Assembly (NCBI GenBank): GCA_022821275.1 | Contig: JAJEDY010000093.1 | Span: 48,787-112,786, forward strand | DNA from: Candidatus Latescibacterota bacterium | GTDB lineage: Bacteria > Latescibacterota > UBA2968 | Reading direction: 5' to 3' | DNA: 64,000 nucleotides | In this document: piece after piece, positions 52,538-63,100 of the stretch | How positions within the stretch are numbered: the stretch's first letter is position 1 | Layout: each line of letters opens with the position of its first letter | The notes under the pieces: model-generated | Databases searched by the model: none | What the model was told of the DNA's origin: nothing | The model's input: the letters and a program-made list of their open reading frames with translations, nothing else | Made by a program: the position numbers and the translations under genes

Positions 52538-55500
52538 TCATTGAGGACGTCTAATACCCAGCTTTCTCATTTTGCCATACAGAGTAGAAGACGGTAGTTT
52601 CAGCAGAGCCGCTGCACCTCTGGCCCCTTTTATCTGCCAGTTAGTGACTTTGAGCACTTCGAGGATATAGCGGCGTTCAAATTCATCCCAGGGCATGATT
52701 TCGCGGTCTTGATCTAACTTGTGATCGGGAGTCTCGTCTTCGATTCGAGAACCATACAGTCCCAGATCACCCACTTCGATTTGAGTACCCTGACACGCAA
52801 TTACAGCCCGCTGCATAGTATGCTCCAATTCCCGCACATTGCCCGGCCAATGAAAGTTTTGCAACACCTCTATGACCTCAGAACTCAGGCGATCAATTTG
52901 CTTGCCCAGATGTGCCACCAGGCGACTCTTGAAAAACTCAGCAAGGTCCGGAATATCCTCCGTGCGCTCGCGTAGAGGCGGCAAATACATCGGAAAAGCA
53001 TTGAGGCGGTAATAGAGATCCTCGCGGAAATTACCTGCGCTGACCATCTCCTTGAGGTTGCGATTCGTCGCCGCCACAATACGCGTCTGTGACTTCAGCG
53101 TCTCGCTGCCCCCAACGCGCTCAAACGTACCCTCTTCCAGCAATTGCAGCAGCCTGGCCTGCGTTTCCAGAGCCATATCGCCGATCTCATCTAAGAAGAG
53201 CGTACCGCCTCTGGCCAGTTCCACCTTGCCCAGCCGGCGGGATATTGCGCTGGTAAAAGCCCCTTTCTCGTGACCAAAAAGCTCGCTATCGATCAGCGAT
53301 TCAGGCAACGCACCGCAGTTGACCTGTATAAAGGGACCATCGCTATGGGCACTCAGTGCGTGTAACACCCGGGCAGCCACCCCTTTGCCCACACCCGTCT
53401 CGCCCAGAATCAGTACAGTCAGGTCTGCGGATGCCACCTCTATGAGTTTGATTTGAAACTCGCGCAAAGCCGCGCTATGACCGATAAACTCGTTGCTTCC
53501 TTGACTGTTGAGTACAGCAGTCAGTTCTTTAATACGCGGATCAGGCTCTACCGAGATTTGTACCTGCGCCATCTGCGAGTAATTGAGATCGCGATCTACA
53601 GCTTTAACCTGAAAGGTGTAATCTCCAGGTGGCAAGTCTCGATAATAGACCCTCATCTCTCGAGTCGCGGGCTGCCAATCAGAATCGTAGCCCTCCAGGC
53701 GATAAACATAGAGCATATCGCTGGGATGGGTCGAAAAACTCAGCCCCTTGTACTCGAAAATCACCTGTTGATCCGTCGTAGATAGGATGACTTCCTCCAG
53801 GTTCTCATAGACCTGATCAACGACAACTTGAATCAGGCGAACTATAGGCGGAATTTGCCGCAGGCGGTAGCGCACCAGAGACCCCAGAGCCGTGCCAAAC
53901 CAAAAAGTCCCATCGCGATCTTCGAGTATCTGAAGAACGGGCCCTATATGTGGTGACTTGATGGTCTGAAAAAGCAGTCCATCGTAGTGAACCACACCTC
54001 CATCCGTGCCGAGCCAGAGGTGTCCACGCGAATCCTCGAACAGACAGCGGATGCGGTTGCTCGGCAAACCGTCTTCAGTGGTAAAGTTGCGAAAAACAAT
54101 ACCATCAAAGCAACTGAGCCCCCTTTGGGTGGCAATCCACAGGTTTCCAGTGCGGTCTTCCAGCAGATCGGCGACCCGGTTATCTAACAACCCATCCGAA
54201 ACAGTATAAAGAGAAATGCCTTCTTCTGGATGCCACCGCCCAATACCCTTGCCACTGCCGAAGGGATTATGGGTGCCCACACTAAACCAGAACTCTCGGT
54301 TGCGTCTGACGATCAAAGCACCGATGTGGTTGAAAGGATCTTCTTTCTCCTCCTCCTCAAAAACGAGTTGGAACTGCCCGCCCCGGTGATAAATAATCTG
54401 CAGCGGACTGGCAAAAAGCTCTTCTCTTTTTTTAGTCGTGCCATTTTCCCACTGCCCCAGAATAAGCTGCCCCTCCTGGTCCTCGGCGATTGCGCTGACC
54501 CCCACCTCGCCAAAATCCGCGGTGGAGTGAAAACCCCGCCCGTCATAGCGGAACAGACCATTGCCACCGCCAAACCATACATGACCGTCGCGGTCTTCGT
54601 AAATGGCGAAACAACTGTTGAGATCGAGATCCTGTTCGGCTCCGACAAATTCAAAGTACTCGCCATCGAAACGCGCGAGACTTTTGGTTGTGAGGCTCAA
54701 AAAAGGAGAGGAAAACCCGATCCATATATCCCCTCGTCGATCCTGCAACATCTGCGAGATCTCGCTATCGCCTTCGGGAGAATTTTTGCCGGGGTCGAAA
54801 AGCCCGATACTATATGCATCGTAGAGCACCACACCGCCGCCCCATGTGGCGAACCAAAACTGATGCTCGCGGTCCTGGAACACGGCGTTGACAATGGGAT
54901 AAGGAAGACCATCGGCAGGAGTAAAACCGCTAAATCCATCGGGATTCTTATAGAGCACCCCTTCCGAAGTGCAGAACCACATCCGCCCTTCGCTGTCACA
55001 CTGAATTTTGCGCAGATTACCACCGAGGTCCACGCGAACTTGATGGAAGGTGCCATCGGCATAGTGCCAGAGTCCATCCCGCTGCCCGTATCGACCAATC
55101 CACACCTGGCCTGTGCGGTCTCGACCCACTGCATAGTTACTCTGATCAGGAGGAAAACCCTCTTCCTCTTTGTAGCGATAAAAGGATTCGCCATCGAAGC
55201 GGATAAGGTAGTCAAAACCAAACCACAGGTGGCCTTCCGTATCCTGAGTAATACCCCAACACTGATTGGTCCACTGAGGAGAAGGCGGCTGCTCGTAGTG
55301 CTGGAGATAGAGCGGAATCAAATCGCGGAAAGCAGTACCCTCGCAATACCCCAGGGTATTCGTGCCACCGCACCATATACGCCCCTCACGGTCTTCGTAG
55401 ATGAACTGCACAGATCGGCCTGCGATCCCATCGTCTTCCAAATAGTGGAAATTTGCGCCATCGTACCAGCAGACGCCACTCATTGTACCAAACCACAATC

Positions 55501-55729
55501 TTCCCCGGCTATCCTTCTGGATAGCAAAAACTCGATCACCACAAAGACCATCCTGTCGAGTAAATGTCTGAAACGCATCCCCGTCAAAACGGCTGACACC
55601 GTTGTCCCAGGTAGCGAACCATAGATATCCCTCGTTGTCTTCTGCAATATGTTCGGTACGCACCCCAGCCAGACCATCGGCAAGGGAATACGTCCGCCAG
55701 GTACCCGTGCGGTCAAGTGGCTTAATCAT
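52538..55729 (-). CDS. Sigma54 activator with an N-terminal Reg_prop propeller and Y_Y_Y domain
   Basis: 1063 residues. Residues about 15-620 carry many two-component-regulator propeller units (EDNEGYLWFATWDNGVSRFDG, EDSRGHLWLGTDGGVVHYDG). A Y_Y_Y domain follows (about 665-730). The sigma54 AAA+ domain (about 745-985) has GETGVGKG Walker A, GAFTSA (loop 1), LFLDEIGDM and the R-finger region. A Fis-type HTH ends the protein (ARGAAALLKLPSSTLYGKMRKLG). No signal peptide, membrane helix, histidine kinase or receiver is present. The start overlaps the DUF1961 stop (ATGA). It should sense a cytoplasmic ligand and switch on the promoter at 52316. Confidence 0.92.
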   Translation of the reverse strand: MIKPLDRTGTWRTYSLADGLAGVRTEHIAEDNEGYLWFATWDNGVSRFDGDAFQTFTRQDGLCGDRVFAIQKDSRGRLWFGTMSGVCWYDGANFHYLEDDGIAGRSVQFIYEDREGRIWCGGTNTLGYCEGTAFRDLIPLYLQHYEQPPSPQWTNQCWGITQDTEGHLWFGFDYLIRFDGESFYRYKEEEGFPPDQSNYAVGRDRTGQVWIGRYGQRDGLWHYADGTFHQVRVDLGGNLRKIQCDSEGRMWFCTSEGVLYKNPDGFSGFTPADGLPYPIVNAVFQDREHQFWFATWGGGVVLYDAYSIGLFDPGKNSPEGDSEISQMLQDRRGDIWIGFSSPFLSLTTKSLARFDGEYFEFVGAEQDLDLNSCFAIYEDRDGHVWFGGGNGLFRYDGRGFHSTADFGEVGVSAIAEDQEGQLILGQWENGTTKKREELFASPLQIIYHRGGQFQLVFEEEEKEDPFNHIGALIVRRNREFWFSVGTHNPFGSGKGIGRWHPEEGISLYTVSDGLLDNRVADLLEDRTGNLWIATQRGLSCFDGIVFRNFTTEDGLPSNRIRCLFEDSRGHLWLGTDGGVVHYDGLLFQTIKSPHIGPVLQILEDRDGTFWFGTALGSLVRYRLRQIPPIVRLIQVVVDQVYENLEEVILSTTDQQVIFEYKGLSFSTHPSDMLYVYRLEGYDSDWQPATREMRVYYRDLPPGDYTFQVKAVDRDLNYSQMAQVQISVEPDPRIKELTAVLNSQGSNEFIGHSAALREFQIKLIEVASADLTVLILGETGVGKGVAARVLHALSAHSDGPFIQVNCGALPESLIDSELFGHEKGAFTSAISRRLGKVELARGGTLFLDEIGDMALETQARLLQLLEEGTFERVGGSETLKSQTRIVAATNRNLKEMVSAGNFREDLYYRLNAFPMYLPPLRERTEDIPDLAEFFKSRLVAHLGKQIDRLSSEVIEVLQNFHWPGNVRELEHTMQRAVIACQGTQIEVGDLGLYGSRIEDETPDHKLDQDREIMPWDEFERRYILEVLKVTNWQIKGARGAAALLKLPSSTLYGKMRKLGIRRPQ

Positions 55730-56553
55730 GGGACAGAAACCTCATGCACCTTCAAATTCGCATATTCGCCAATCAAAGGTGCCATTTGCCGAAAACCGAT
55801 CTTGCCACCGCCCAGCAAAGGCCCATACGTCTGACCATCATCAACCCAGTGGAAAATTTTCAAATCGCGAATATAAAAAACAACCTCTGCACCGCATTTG
55901 ATCAGCGTAATCGGATATGGCGGTCTGGCATCGACAACTGAAGGCAAGGGATCAGCCCCCTGACAGACCATGTGAAAACCATAACTCTTGCGCAAATTGC
56001 AAACCTGAAAAGCGCGTTCTTTGAGTGCCTTCCGCCGAAAGTAAGACACATGCAACGCATTGATATCGCTGCTGTGATACTGCTTGTATTCGCCAGCCCG
56101 CGGCGACAATGACGGATCAAATATATCTTCACCGCCTCGTCCCAAAGCAGAAAAAAATAGAATGCACAACCCCGGCTCGCGCACCGGCCAAAAATCCCAT
56201 GTCACGGCAATATCCGCCGAAAAATCTTCAGGACACCAAAAAACAAAATTTGCCGCCTGTCCCTCCCCGGGATCGCGGCGATTCTCCATTCGCATGCGAT
56301 CATTCGGGAAAGTCACTTCGGCATCTCCCTCCATCTGAAACCCTTCAATATCTGATGCGGAAGACAACGGATTGTCGTAAAGCAATTCGCCAAATTCAAA
56401 ATTATCCATAACACCTCTCCTGATGCGTTGACGTACCGGGTTCTTCGCCGCATGGACTGCCTGCCTCAAAAACAGCGGTACACTGCCAAAAGATACTGAA
56501 AACAACGCCATCTTGCTGCATTTTATAAACGCCCTGCGCGTCCATTCCACCAT
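55726..56553 (-). CDS. Tat-exported DUF1961 family protein
   Basis: 275 residues; start after CAGGAGACTAAG. The N-terminus TRRAFIKCSKMALFSVSFG is a twin-arginine signal. The body has FSADIAVTWDFWPVREPGLCILFFSA, SPRAGEYKQYHSSDINALHVSYFRRK and KCGAEVVFYIRDLKIFHWVDDG, the pattern of DUF1961 jelly-roll proteins found next to glycan lyases and hydrolases. It is translationally coupled to the sigma54 activator. Confidence 0.8.
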   Translation of the reverse strand: MVEWTRRAFIKCSKMALFSVSFGSVPLFLRQAVHAAKNPVRQRIRRGVMDNFEFGELLYDNPLSSASDIEGFQMEGDAEVTFPNDRMRMENRRDPGEGQAANFVFWCPEDFSADIAVTWDFWPVREPGLCILFFSALGRGGEDIFDPSLSPRAGEYKQYHSSDINALHVSYFRRKALKERAFQVCNLRKSYGFHMVCQGADPLPSVVDARPPYPITLIKCGAEVVFYIRDLKIFHWVDDGQTYGPLLGGGKIGFRQMAPLIGEYANLKVHEVSVP

Positions 56554-56671
56554 CTTAGTCTCCTGTTATCACTTTGGAAGCGGGATTTTGCGAAGCAATT
56601 CCCATTCTATACACAACGCGAGTTGGGCAAAAAAAGAGATATCGGATCTGAGTTAGAAGGTCCTGTTTATC

Positions 56672-59600
56672 TCAAAAGTTCAAGGCAATACCGATAGGCG
56701 TCGTCAAGCCTGTCGTGAGCACATCTTCTACACTGCTCCCATCCAAATTCGCACGCTGAATCTTGTCTGCGCCATTATCCACCCAATACATCTTGCCCCC
56801 TGAGATGTCCAATGCGATGCCCCGAGGATCTGTCACTCCGGTCACAAGGTCTTCAACATTACCCCCATTGAGGTCAGAACGCTGGATCTTATCTGTAACA
56901 TTATCCACCCAATACATCTTGCCACCCGAAATGTCCAACGCGATACCTGCTGGTGCCGCTAAGCCGGTCGTAACCAGGTCTTCTACATTACTTCCATCTA
57001 AATTCGCACGCTGAATCTTGTCAGTGCCACGATCCACCCAATACATCTTGCCACCCAATATGTCCAACGCAATGCCTGTGGGTAAATCTAAGCCAGTAGT
57101 AATGAGGTCTTGTATATTGCTACCGTCAAGATCGGAACGCTGAATTTTATCCTTTGTTTCATCTACCCAATACATCTTGCCACCTGATATATCCAAAGCA
57201 ATGCCAACAGGTGCATTCAATGTAGGTCTCATAACGAGGTCTTCGATATTACTTCCATCGAGGTTTGACCGTTGTATTTTGTCTGTGCCATTATCCGTCC
57301 AATATATCTTACTACTTGCAGGAGGTGGAGTGACCACTGTCACCAGGAAGGTCTGCTCAACACTCGATTGATCATCACTGGCCGTTACTGTGATCGTCGC
57401 ACGACCAGAGGACACTGGAGTAATCGTCAATACTGAACCCATAACTGACACGGTAGCTATGTCCGTATCAGAGGACAACACACGATACTTCAACTCATCC
57501 CCATCTGGATCGTTAAAGTAGCCTGACACTTCTACTTCACCAGATGTGCCTACTGTTAAATCCAGCATCGGAATCACACCTCGCGCCACAGGTAAACCGG
57601 TGCTTCTCACTTCAATGGTTTGTACTGTACTTGAACTGCCATCACTGGCTGTCACTGTAATCGTCGCACGACCGGGTGCCTCCATTGTAATCGTCACTTC
57701 TGAACCCGACCTTGAAACTGTTGCAATGCCAGGATCAGATGACGACGCACTGTAGGTCAAAACTTCGTTGTCCGGATCAAAAAAGTAGCCTGACACATCT
57801 ATTGTCCAGTCTGTACCCGTTGTCAAGGTCTGTATTGAAATGGTGTCCCGCGCGACAGGTGTACTATTTGAAAGTGGTGTGTTGCTGAGTGTTTGCCACT
57901 CTGTATGCAGATTATTGTACCAGACTGGAGCAGAACCCAGACGCAATTCGAGCTGTGCTTCAAAAAGCGATTCCGGATCAACTGCCATACCATTGGATTC
58001 GAGAACCTCGAGAGTGCCTTCCTCAAAGGTGGCCGGATTGCCGTGAAAGCCCACAATAATCGGATGCAAAAACCGGAGATACCCTTGCCAAAAATCGTAG
58101 TGTGTATCCTCACCCCCATGGTTGAAATTCCAGAACGCGAGATGCCTGAGATGGTGCGGCGGAACCCCACCCCCACTACTACCAGACAACCTGCCATTAT
58201 TCACGCTGTCGTACAAATTGGCATAGCAAGGATCGGTCTTATGGATATCAAGCGGCTGGTCTGGAGCCATATCAAAACGATAGATCACATTACCCGTTGA
58301 GCTATGGCTCATACCCACGCCGTGATGCTGGCCTGGGATCGCACGGGTGTTTCTCTGAGCATCGATGAGAGGGGCCGTGCTATAAGGCGCCTGGCCTGCA
58401 ATATCTTCTGACAGACCAAACCATATCCCGTAACTGTCTTGACTGTTAAAAGCAGTATGGCCCTTATTTCCCGCTATTGTAACCTGGTAAACCGATGAGG
58501 CAGCACTGGCAGTAAAACCAAGTGCGCCACTAACATGCATGAAAGAGACGCGCCGAACCCAGGAATTAACACACCGATTGAATGAGAGCAATTTCCAGCC
58601 CGCGTTGTGGATGTTATTTTTGAAATGGATAAATGACTCAAAGAACGAGCCGTGAAAACTGATGTCCTCAACACCGACCTCTTGAAGATTCGGATAGGAC
58701 TGCACCCGGCCATTATACGCTGGATTGATAGGGGTATGCAGGGGTTCATTGAGGCGAATGCGATTGCCATGAATCTCGGCAATACTGTGTTCTTCATTTC
58801 TGATAATCCCCTCTTGGAAAAGTAGTGTCCAGCCGGATTCTGGCGAACGCGGGGCGAGGAACTCATTAATTGCTTCTACACTATTGCTATTCATAGATAC
58901 CCAAATCCACTGGCCAATTGAGAGCCTGGAAGCATCTTCTACTGTGATCCAAAAAGTTTCTCGCTTCGCACTCTTTGTAATGCGCGTTAAGGTGGAACGT
59001 TGTATGCTAATAGGCCCGAAAGTGAACATACTGGGTGTGATACCAGGTCTATCAGGATCGAGGACCATGTAGTTTACCATTCGGATGATGGTGCCTCCTT
59101 TTCTGCTACCGCTGCCTCTCAGAACAATATTGCTACTCCTGATGTAGATAGGCTCATTGTAGCCTTCATCATTTTTATCAGCATCCGTATTGACCAGGAA
59201 TACACCCGGTGGAAAGAACACAACACCACTGCCATTGGCCTCTGCTGCATCAATAGCCGCCTGGATGGCAGGCTGGTCAGATACATCATCATTGGGAATT
59301 GCACCATAATTCGTCACATCAAAAATGGGATGTGCATGTGCAACATCGGGCACTGGCTTGTTGAAGTAGTGATAGCCCGAATAAGAAAAATCGGGTAAAA
59401 TGGGTTCTGTCCCATTCTCTTTTGCTCTTACAAAACTTTGATAGGTCACCGAAAGATCAGAAGAAAGAACAGCAATATTAACTGTGATAGCGTCGGTGCC
59501 ACCACGTCCATCTGCTGCTTCTACATTCACCGAGTAAACCCGTTTTGTTTTGTAATTATATGTCACACCCGCCTTTGTCTGAAGTTGACCACTGTTTGAG

Positions 59601-60043
59601 ATAATGGTGAATGAATTCGCATCTGGACCACTTAGACGGTATGTAAGGCTGTCACCATCCGGATCAGTAGCTGAAATGGGATTACCGATATCCTGGCCTG
59701 CTGAGGTGCTCTCATCTAATGAGCGTATAGCAGGAGAGACAATCGCAAATTCAGGTTCTCTGTTCACTGCTTCGAAATTATTGGCAAAAATCAGAAAATC
59801 GGTAATCCCAATTTCACCATCGCTATTCAGATCGTATTTCGCGTTATACTGCTCCTGGCCTTCTCGAGTCCCAAACACGCTTGTAAATAGCAGAAAGTCA
59901 GAAATATCCACAACACCATTCCCGTCAAAATCTATGGAAGGTACTGCATCACCTTGTAGAGATAAGGGGTGACTTAACAGAGCCATGAACATAATCGCAA
60001 AGCTCAAGACTAATGTTGAACATGAGCGAAGTAACTTAGACAT
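56672..60043 (-). CDS. Giant secreted protein: dockerin-like, cadherin-like, pectate-lyase-like helix, YWTD propeller
   Basis: 1123 residues; start after AAGGAGTTTAAC. Signal peptide to about residue 33. Two EF-hand dockerin-like loops (DFDGNGVVDISDFLLF, DLNSDGEIGITDFLIF; 36-88), a cadherin-like domain (95-200), then a Pectate_lyase_3-type beta-helix starting FDVTNYGAIPNDDVSDQPAIQAAID (235-700). Two Ig-like domains follow (720-905). Five YWTD units (KMYWVD...KIQR...DGSN...EDL) make up residues 909-1123. Extracellular polysaccharide-binding or -degrading protein is likely. Six YWTD units normally close a propeller; only five are seen here. Confidence 0.85.
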   Translation of the reverse strand: MSKLLRSCSTLVLSFAIMFMALLSHPLSLQGDAVPSIDFDGNGVVDISDFLLFTSVFGTREGQEQYNAKYDLNSDGEIGITDFLIFANNFEAVNREPEFAIVSPAIRSLDESTSAGQDIGNPISATDPDGDSLTYRLSGPDANSFTIISNSGQLQTKAGVTYNYKTKRVYSVNVEAADGRGGTDAITVNIAVLSSDLSVTYQSFVRAKENGTEPILPDFSYSGYHYFNKPVPDVAHAHPIFDVTNYGAIPNDDVSDQPAIQAAIDAAEANGSGVVFFPPGVFLVNTDADKNDEGYNEPIYIRSSNIVLRGSGSRKGGTIIRMVNYMVLDPDRPGITPSMFTFGPISIQRSTLTRITKSAKRETFWITVEDASRLSIGQWIWVSMNSNSVEAINEFLAPRSPESGWTLLFQEGIIRNEEHSIAEIHGNRIRLNEPLHTPINPAYNGRVQSYPNLQEVGVEDISFHGSFFESFIHFKNNIHNAGWKLLSFNRCVNSWVRRVSFMHVSGALGFTASAASSVYQVTIAGNKGHTAFNSQDSYGIWFGLSEDIAGQAPYSTAPLIDAQRNTRAIPGQHHGVGMSHSSTGNVIYRFDMAPDQPLDIHKTDPCYANLYDSVNNGRLSGSSGGGVPPHHLRHLAFWNFNHGGEDTHYDFWQGYLRFLHPIIVGFHGNPATFEEGTLEVLESNGMAVDPESLFEAQLELRLGSAPVWYNNLHTEWQTLSNTPLSNSTPVARDTISIQTLTTGTDWTIDVSGYFFDPDNEVLTYSASSSDPGIATVSRSGSEVTITMEAPGRATITVTASDGSSSTVQTIEVRSTGLPVARGVIPMLDLTVGTSGEVEVSGYFNDPDGDELKYRVLSSDTDIATVSVMGSVLTITPVSSGRATITVTASDDQSSVEQTFLVTVVTPPPASSKIYWTDNGTDKIQRSNLDGSNIEDLVMRPTLNAPVGIALDISGGKMYWVDETKDKIQRSDLDGSNIQDLITTGLDLPTGIALDILGGKMYWVDRGTDKIQRANLDGSNVEDLVTTGLAAPAGIALDISGGKMYWVDNVTDKIQRSDLNGGNVEDLVTGVTDPRGIALDISGGKMYWVDNGADKIQRANLDGSSVEDVLTTGLTTPIGIALNF

Positions 60044-60171
60044 GTTAAACTCCTTACGAAAGGTGGTCAGCCTTGGACCACACAGACTGAATTAGGGTAC
60101 TGCTATGATGTAAATTTTATAGTGATATTGAGTGGGCATTGTCATTCATATAACTTTCAAGTTTACGCGAC

Positions 60172-63100
60172 TTATTTGACATCCAAGACAATACTCACAG
60201 GCGTTTGCAAGCCCGTCGTGAGCACATCTTCTACACTACTCCCATCCAAATTCGCACGCTGGATCTTATCTGTGCTATTATCCACCCAATACATCTTGCC
60301 ACCTGAAACATCCAATGCAATGCCCCGAGGATCAGTCACACTTGTAACAAGGTCTTCGACACTACTTCCATCCAAGTTTGAACGCTGAATCTTGTCTGCC
60401 CCACGATCAGTCCAATACATCTTACCACCTGATATGTCCAGCGAAAGATCAACTGGCGTTGTCAAACCTGTGGTAACGAGGTCTTCGACAGTGCGCGTGG
60501 TTTCTCCTTGACCAAGTTCTATATCCGCACGCTGAATTTTATTTGTGCCATCATCTACCCAATACATCTTGCCACCTGAAACATCCAATGCAATGCCCGA
60601 AGGAGCTGACAAACCCGTAACGAGGTCTTCGACAGTGCGCGTAGTTTCTCCTTGACCAAGCTCTATATCCGCACGCTGTATCTTGTCTGTACCGCGATCA
60701 GACCAATATATCTTGCCACCTGAAACGTCCAATGCAATGCCTGTGGGTAAATCCAGTCCTGTCGTGATCAAGTCTTCGATATTACTCCCATCAAGGTCTG
60801 ATCGCTGAACCTTGTCTGTACCCTCATCTATCCAATACATCTTGCCACCTGAAACGTCCAATGCAATGTCAACAGGATTGCTCAATGTGGGTCTCATAAC
60901 GAGGTCTTCAACAGTGTTGCCATCAAGGTCTGATCGCTGAATCTTATCTGTACCGCGATCAGTCCAATACATCTTACCTTCCGCCACTGGCGCACTATTC
61001 ACCTTCACATCGAAGGTTTTTTGCACACTTGCACTACCATCATTAACTGTCACAGTGACCATCGCACTACCCCCAGACACTGGACTAATCGTCAACACGG
61101 AACCCACAACGGACACGGTAGCTATGTCCGTATCAGAGGACAACGCACTATACGTCAACTGATCGCCATCTGGATCGCTGAAGTAGCCTGACACATCTAC
61201 CTCACCATCTGTCCCAATCGTCAATACCTGTGCTGAAAGGACATCCAGGACAATACTCACTGGCGTTGTCAAACCGGTGGTAATGAGGTCTTCCACATTA
61301 CTCCCATCCAAATTCGCACGCTGTATCTTGTCTGCACCATTATCCACCCAATACATCTTGCCACCTGAAACGTCTAATACTATACCTCGAGGATCTGTCA
61401 CACTCGTAACGAGGTCTTCGACACTACTTCCATCCAAGTTTGAACGCTGAATCTTACCTGCTCCACGATCAGTCCAATACATCTTACCACCTGAGACATC
61501 CAGCGAAAGATCAACGGGTGTTGTCAAACCTGTGGTAACGAGGTCTTCTACAGTGCGCGTGGTTTCTCCTTGACCAAGTTCTATATCCGCACGCTGAATT
61601 TTATTTGTGCCATCATCTACCCAATACATCTTGCCACCTGAGAGGTCCAATGCAATGCCCGAAGGAGCTGACAAACCCGTAACGAGGTCTTCGACACTAC
61701 TCCCATCAAGATCAGAACGCTGAATCTTATCTGTACCGCGATCCACCCAATACATCTTGCCACTTGAAACGTCCAATGCGATGCCTGTGGGTAAATCTAA
61801 GCCAGTAGTAATGAGGTCTTGTATATTGCTGCCATCAAGGTCAGAACGCTGAATTTTATCCTTTGTTTCATCTACCCAATACATCTTGCCACCTGAGATG
61901 TCTAATGCAATGTCAACGGGATTGCTCAATGTGGGTCTCATAACGAGGTCTTTTATATTGCTGCCATCGAGATCAGAACGCTGAATCTTGTCTGTACCAC
62001 GATCCGTCCAATACATCTTACCTTCCACCACAGGCGTACTATTCGCAGGTGTCTGTGTTGTTCCTGTCACTGAATCAGACCAACCACTTGTGCCTTCATC
62101 GCTCTTTGCACGCACCTGTATATCATAGCTCGTGTTCTGCGTCAACCCACTAAACGTATAGGCCAATGCACCACTCGTCCACACATTGAGCACCTCTGTC
62201 CAATTCGCATCATCTGTCTCATCTGCACTCGTCAATATGTAGCGCACATCATAAGCACTGATCGCAGGACCCGTGTTCGCAGGTGCACTCCAGGTCACTG
62301 CCAGACTATTCAACGTAGATGCAGAAACCACCGGCGCAGCAGGAATACCCGGTGCCTCAGTATCTACATCGGTCACGGTAACCGTCAGGGTCTGAGTAGC
62401 TGTTGCCACACGCGCACCTGTCCCACTCATCGCCCGGACTTCTACGATATACTCATTATTACTCGCCGCATTCGATGGCGTCGTGCTCAAAACATCTGTC
62501 GGAACTTCAAAGTCGGGAGCCGTCGTGAAGGACAAGACCCCACCATTGGTGATCTCAAACTCGCCTTGATCTACTCCACCTATCAGTGTGTAACCCGTGA
62601 TGCTGTCTTCACTATCGGCATCATCAGCGACCACTGTGCCAACTGCTGTGCTGTTCTCTGCAACATTAAACGTCGCACTACTGGAAAACACCGGTGCATT
62701 ATTTGGTGGATCAACCACTGTCACATCGAAGGTTTTTTGCACACTTGCACTACCATCACTAACTGTCACAGTGACCATCGCACTACCCTCAGACACTGGA
62801 CTAATCGTCAACACTGAACCCACAACAGACACGGTCGCTATATCCATATCAGAGGACAACGCACTATACGTCAACTGATCGCCCTCTGGATCGCTGAAGT
62901 AGCCTGACACATCTACCATACCAGATGTCCCTACCGTCAATATCTGTGCTGAAAGGACATCCAGGACAATACTCACTGGCGTTTGCAAGCCGGTCGTAAC
63001 GAGGTCTTCCACATTACTCCCATCCAAATTCGCACGCTGGATCTTGTCTGCACCATTATCCACCCAATACATCTTGCCACCTGAAACGTCCAATGCGATA

